NCBI GenBank assembly: GCA_905234205.1
Contig: CAJOGG010000006.1
Location: forward strand, 1-18,212
Source of the DNA: an uncultured Synergistales bacterium
GTDB lineage: Bacteria > Synergistota > Synergistia > Synergistales > Aminobacteriaceae
DNA length: 18,212 nt
Direction of reading: 5' to 3'
The position numbers were made by a program, and so were the translations under genes. Numbering within the stretch: position 1 is the stretch's first letter; each line of letters begins with the position of its first letter. Shown one piece after another: positions 15,566 through 18,212 of this stretch. The notes below the pieces were generated by a model. It searched no databases and was not told where the DNA came from. It saw only the letters and a list, made by a program, of their open reading frames with translations.

Positions 15566-16114
15566 CTATAACAACGATGCTAAACACGCATCAACGTTGG
15601 CCATATCTTCGGTGGGTTCAAAGCGTTTTACGACTTCACCATCACGATTTACGACGAACTTTGTGAAATTCCATTTGATGTCGGGTTTCTTTGCGTAATC
15701 AGGATCAGCTTTGCCAAGCATTTCTTCAAGTACAGGTGTTAGCTTATGGCCTTTGGGGAATCCTTCGACACCTTTCTGACTCTTTAAGTACGTGAAGAGC
15801 TTTAACTCATTGGGGCCGTTTACGTCGGATTTCTTGAATGGCTCGTAGGTGGTGTTGTAATGAAGCGTGCAGAACTGATGAATTTCTTCGTCAGTGCCAG
15901 GAGCTTGTGCGCCGAATTGGTTGCAGGGTACGTCGATGAGTTCGAGGCCTTTGTCATGATACTTCTTGTACATTTCCTCGATCTGTTCGTATTGAGGCGT
16001 GAAGCCACAGCCTGTTGCTGAATTGAAGATCAACATTACTTTGCCCTTGAACTTTGAGAGTGAAACTTCTTCGCCCTTGGGAGTAAACACCGAGTAATCA
16101 TAAATTGTGCTCAT
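15566..16114 (-). CDS. Cys-type glutathione peroxidase (probably thioredoxin-dependent)
   Basis: A 182-residue peroxidase that reduces hydrogen peroxide and organic hydroperoxides. The peroxidatic residue is Cys36 (NSATGCGFTPQY), not selenocysteine; Gln70 (FGAQ) and the later WNFTKF motif complete the usual site. Cys64 and Cys82 lie at the positions of the yeast Gpx3-type enzyme, where the third Cys resolves the sulfenic acid and is recycled by thioredoxin; trxA follows directly. I chose ATG 16112-16114 because GGAGG (16126-16130) is eleven bases upstream and the family usually begins here. The frame stays open to 16240, and an ATG at 16184-16186 would add a hydrophobic, signal-like stretch; I judge that form less likely. 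Confidence 0.92.
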   Translation of the reverse strand: MSTIYDYSVFTPKGEEVSLSKFKGKVMLIFNSATGCGFTPQYEQIEEMYKKYHDKGLELIDVPCNQFGAQAPGTDEEIHQFCTLHYNTTYEPFKKSDVNGPNELKLFTYLKSQKGVEGFPKGHKLTPVLEEMLGKADPDYAKKPDIKWNFTKFVVNRDGEVVKRFEPTEDMANVDACLASLL

Positions 16115-16176
16115 TGAAAACGATACCTCCGTTTTAAAAATTAGTATTAATGCAAGAATTATTTTGAGTGATTTAG

Positions 16177-16185
16177 ATTTTACCA
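16177..16185 (-). promoter_or_regulatory. Possible extended -10 promoter for the peroxidase-thioredoxin pair
   Basis: TGGTAAAAT on the minus strand matches TGn plus a TATAAT-like hexamer; the -35 region is poor. Transcription would begin near 16170, about 55 bases before the chosen peroxidase start and downstream of the alternative ATG at 16184-16186. Confidence 0.4.
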
Positions 16186-16237
16186 TAACGCTATTTTCCT
16201 TTGATAATGCGAACTTGATAAGAATTTCCAGAGTAAG

Positions 16238-16276
16238 CAAAAAGAGCCTGTTTCTCCGTTAGGAGTTGCAGACTCT
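16238..16276 (-). terminator. Rho-independent terminator after the pheT transcript
   Basis: On the minus strand an eight-pair outer stem (AGAGTCTG with CAGGCTCT, one G-U pair) encloses a second four-pair stem (CTCC/GGAG, TAAC loop) across a CAA/AAA internal loop, and a T-run follows. It begins 11 bases after the stop of the small gene and separates the pheT transcript from the peroxidase-thioredoxin genes. Confidence 0.8.
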
Positions 16277-16286
16277 GTTATGGTTG

Positions 16287-16517
16287 TTAATTGTTCAGCG
16301 TCAAGAGATATTCAAGCTTTGTGATCTTCTCGTTAGCTGAAGAGTTTGCTATTATTCCGTCCTGATAAGCCCGAATGAACGCCTTGTTATGTTCGAGATT
16401 TCCGTCAGTGTTTCTCACAAGTTCTCGCCTCAAATTAATTCGTTCATCGAGCAATTTATCAACCCTTTGTGAAAGAGTGTCAGCTAAATATTCGATTTCA
16501 TTCAGAGTTACAGCCAT
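16287..16517 (-). CDS. Small coiled-coil protein coupled to pheT, function unknown
   Basis: A 76-residue, highly charged protein with no signal peptide or membrane segment. Residues 5-35 (LADTLSQRVDKLLDERINLRR region) have heptad spacing suggesting an amphipathic or coiled-coil helix; a second short helix (ITKLEYLL) ends the protein. Its ATG overlaps the pheT stop in TAATG, so it is almost certainly translated by coupling, and a terminator follows. In many bacteria the gene after pheT is zapA, which encodes a small coiled-coil division protein of similar size. This sequence lacks the usual ZapA N-terminal beta-strand motif, so I do not assign it. A structural or regulatory small protein is as likely. 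Confidence 0.7.
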   Translation of the reverse strand: MAVTLNEIEYLADTLSQRVDKLLDERINLRRELVRNTDGNLEHNKAFIRAYQDGIIANSSANEKITKLEYLLTLNN

Positions 16518-18212
16518 TAGCGAATCACGTAACCTTTTGCTTTGAGGGTTTCGCGAACGTTATTGTGAACAGACTCAACTTCCTCATCTTTGAGTGTTCT
16601 TTCATGAGAGCGATAACTTAACGAGTACGCAAGACTTCTATAACCTTCTGGAATGCCTTTGCCCTGGTAAACGTCAAACAATCTCAACTTCTCAAGCGTT
16701 AATTCTCCTGACACAGAGTCGCGAATATCTTTCATGACTTCATCATTACTCTTGTCAATCGAAACTAGCAACGAAATATCACGGAATGACGCAGGGAACT
16801 GACTCGGAGGAATTAATTCAGGCTTCTTGACATCAGCAAGACTCGTTAAATCTATCTCGAACACGTAGACTTCATTAACGTCAAGCTCTTGTTCTAACGC
16901 TGGCTTCAATCTCGCAACGAATCCAATTTTATTTCCCTTAACAAATATATCCGCAGTTTGTCCTGAATGCGTGAAAGGTTCTTGGCCGGCTTTGAATATG
17001 GCTTTATAGCCTCGTGATAATATCAACGCTTCAACATCGGCTTTAACGTTATAGAAATTCTCGCTGCGATTCTCAAACGGTGAACGAACGTCAAGGCCAT
17101 TAAATAAAATTCCCGCAACGTGATCAGGTTCAGAGTCATTCACGAAAACTTTTCCTTGCTCAAAGATTCTCACGGGATCGCGCCAACCTGATGTAATGCT
17201 GGTTTTGAGTCCCATCAACAAGCCCGGTAAAAGAGTCGTACGCATTGCCATTTGGTCACGGCTTATCGGGTTAGCTATCTTCAAAACTTTTGCGCGTGGA
17301 TCAGATTCTGGAAGCCTCAATTTCTCCGGAAAATCTTCAGGCAAGAAACTATACGTAACAACTTCAGTGTAGCCACGAGCCATTAACGTATTGCGAACGA
17401 ATCCCGCAAGCTCCATTTGAGTCCCAACCGTAGCACGTCTAGGCATTTCCCCTGGGAGTCTTTCTTCAGTTTCATTATAACCTCTGTAGCGTCCTATCTC
17501 CTCGATTAAATCTTCCTCAATCGTAATATCTGGTCGCCAAGTCGGAGGCATGAAGGTTGCTTGTTCGGAATCGCCGTTGACTTTCTCAAGCCCAAAGCCC
17601 TCAAGAATCTTTGTTGCCTCGTTCATGTTGTCCCACGATAAATAAGTTGCAAGTTTCTTGCGAGTGAGCTTAACAGGTTTTGGCGAAATAATTTCATTCT
17701 CTGCGCTTAACGGTTTGTAATCTACGACAGCGCCGCACCATTCACGAATCAAATTACTAGCAGCCATAAGAGCAAGTTTGCTTAATTCCGGGTCAACAGT
17801 CCTTGAAAATCTAAACGCAGCTTCAGAATTTATTCCGAGCCTTCGTGACGTATGACCGACTCTCACAGGAGAGAAACACGCGCTTTCTATTACGATTGTG
17901 CTAGTATCGTCGTTGATGCCAGTTTGTTCACCACCCATGACTCCGGCCAAGGCTATAGCTTCTCCTCCCGAAGTGATTAACATATCGCGTTCAGTTAGGT
18001 CACGTTCTTTGCCGTCAAGTGTAGTCATCTTCTCGCCCTCGTGAGCAGCTCTGACTGTAATTTCGCGTTCAGGCAAAGTATTTAAGTCAAAGGCGTGTAA
18101 AGGTTGGCCAAGCATGAGCATAACGTAATTCGTAACGTCAACTGCGTTTGTTATAGGTCTCATTCCCAAGTGAGCAAGGTCGATTTTAGCGGTTAATGGG
18201 GATTCTTGCATC
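16517..18212 (-). CDS. pheT: Phenylalanyl-tRNA synthetase beta subunit (N-terminal part outside window)
   Basis: About 564 residues of the roughly 800-residue beta subunit are present; the 5' end lies beyond the right edge, so the first Met in the window (18209-18211) is internal. The subunit forms an alpha2-beta2 enzyme with PheS that charges tRNA-Phe. Visible domains in order: B3/B4 editing region (ITNAVDVTNYVM, GQPLHAFD, GVMGGEQTG), B5 domain (about 175-245 of the fragment, with PTWRPDI and EEIGRYRGY), the catalytic-like core (SFLPEDF, NPISRDQMAMRTTLLPGLL) and a C-terminal FDX-ACB anticodon-binding domain (FPASFRDISLLV to the end). Nothing is missing in the visible part. The stop overlaps the next gene by one base. 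Confidence 0.97.
   Translation of the reverse strand, partial: MQESPLTAKIDLAHLGMRPITNAVDVTNYVMLMLGQPLHAFDLNTLPEREITVRAAHEGEKMTTLDGKERDLTERDMLITSGGEAIALAGVMGGEQTGINDDTSTIVIESACFSPVRVGHTSRRLGINSEAAFRFSRTVDPELSKLALMAASNLIREWCGAVVDYKPLSAENEIISPKPVKLTRKKLATYLSWDNMNEATKILEGFGLEKVNGDSEQATFMPPTWRPDITIEEDLIEEIGRYRGYNETEERLPGEMPRRATVGTQMELAGFVRNTLMARGYTEVVTYSFLPEDFPEKLRLPESDPRAKVLKIANPISRDQMAMRTTLLPGLLMGLKTSITSGWRDPVRIFEQGKVFVNDSEPDHVAGILFNGLDVRSPFENRSENFYNVKADVEALILSRGYKAIFKAGQEPFTHSGQTADIFVKGNKIGFVARLKPALEQELDVNEVYVFEIDLTSLADVKKPELIPPSQFPASFRDISLLVSIDKSNDEVMKDIRDSVSGELTLEKLRLFDVYQGKGIPEGYRSLAYSLSYRSHERTLKDEEVESVHNNVRETLKAKGYVIR

Noticed and set aside
1..18212. Mobile elements, CRISPR arrays, tRNA or rRNA genes
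   Set aside because: No transposase, integrase, inverted-repeat pair, regularly spaced repeats or cloverleaf-like sequence was seen; the genes are housekeeping and envelope functions packed with small gaps.

Overview
The window is a dense, AT-leaning bacterial chromosome segment with no rRNA, tRNA, CRISPR array or recognisable mobile element, and no gene-free stretch above about 180 bases. The gene set points to a diderm (Gram-negative-type) bacterium: type II secretion pseudopilins, an O-antigen-ligase/oligosaccharyltransferase-like protein, a WecG/TagA glycosyltransferase, a flagellar export protein (FliR), and an exported flavoprotein with an SLH-like tail. SLH-type envelope proteins, frequent TTG starts and an NBP35-type Mrp with a short Cys-rich head would fit an anaerobe such as a member of Synergistota. 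That assignment is an inference from gene content, not something the sequence proves.

Layout. (1) 1-4379, minus strand: MFS-like/spermidine-synthase-like fusion -> Wzy_C-family ligase -> GspJ-like pseudopilin -> GspK-like pseudopilin running off the left edge; the genes are tightly packed or overlapping. (2) 4472-6135, plus strand: an extended -10 promoter, Mrp/NBP35 ATPase, then fliR 3 bases later. (3) 6152-11931, minus strand: ribD-ribE-ribA-ribH-serS and a fusion of a degenerate WecA-like membrane domain with a WecG/TagA glycosyltransferase, all overlapping or nearly so. This reads as one operon, with a predicted promoter at 11962-11990. (4) 12026-15243, plus strand: exported FAD-dependent oxidoreductase with an SLH-like tail, then gspG and a GspH-like pseudopilin. 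(5) 15233-18212, minus strand: pheT (5' part outside the window) with a small coupled coiled-coil gene, a strong Rho-independent terminator, then a Cys-type glutathione peroxidase and thioredoxin pair.

How it fits together. The rib genes make riboflavin from GTP, except that the RibB step (3,4-dihydroxy-2-butanone 4-phosphate synthase) is missing here. The divergent neighbour is an exported flavoprotein, so flavin synthesis and an extracytoplasmic flavin user share one small intergenic region. The pseudopilin genes lie in two places (gspJ/K at the left, gspG/H at about 14.3-15.2 kb). Together they supply the major and three minor pseudopilins of a type II secretion system whose other parts are outside the window. 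The peroxidase/thioredoxin pair looks like an enzyme with its own electron donor.

Most noteworthy: a likely AUU start codon for ribD; a WecA-like domain that has lost its acidic catalytic motifs and is fused to an intact-looking WecG domain; the exported flavoprotein beside the rib operon; a RibA that looks like a RibBA with its RibB half removed; and a lone fliR behind mrp.
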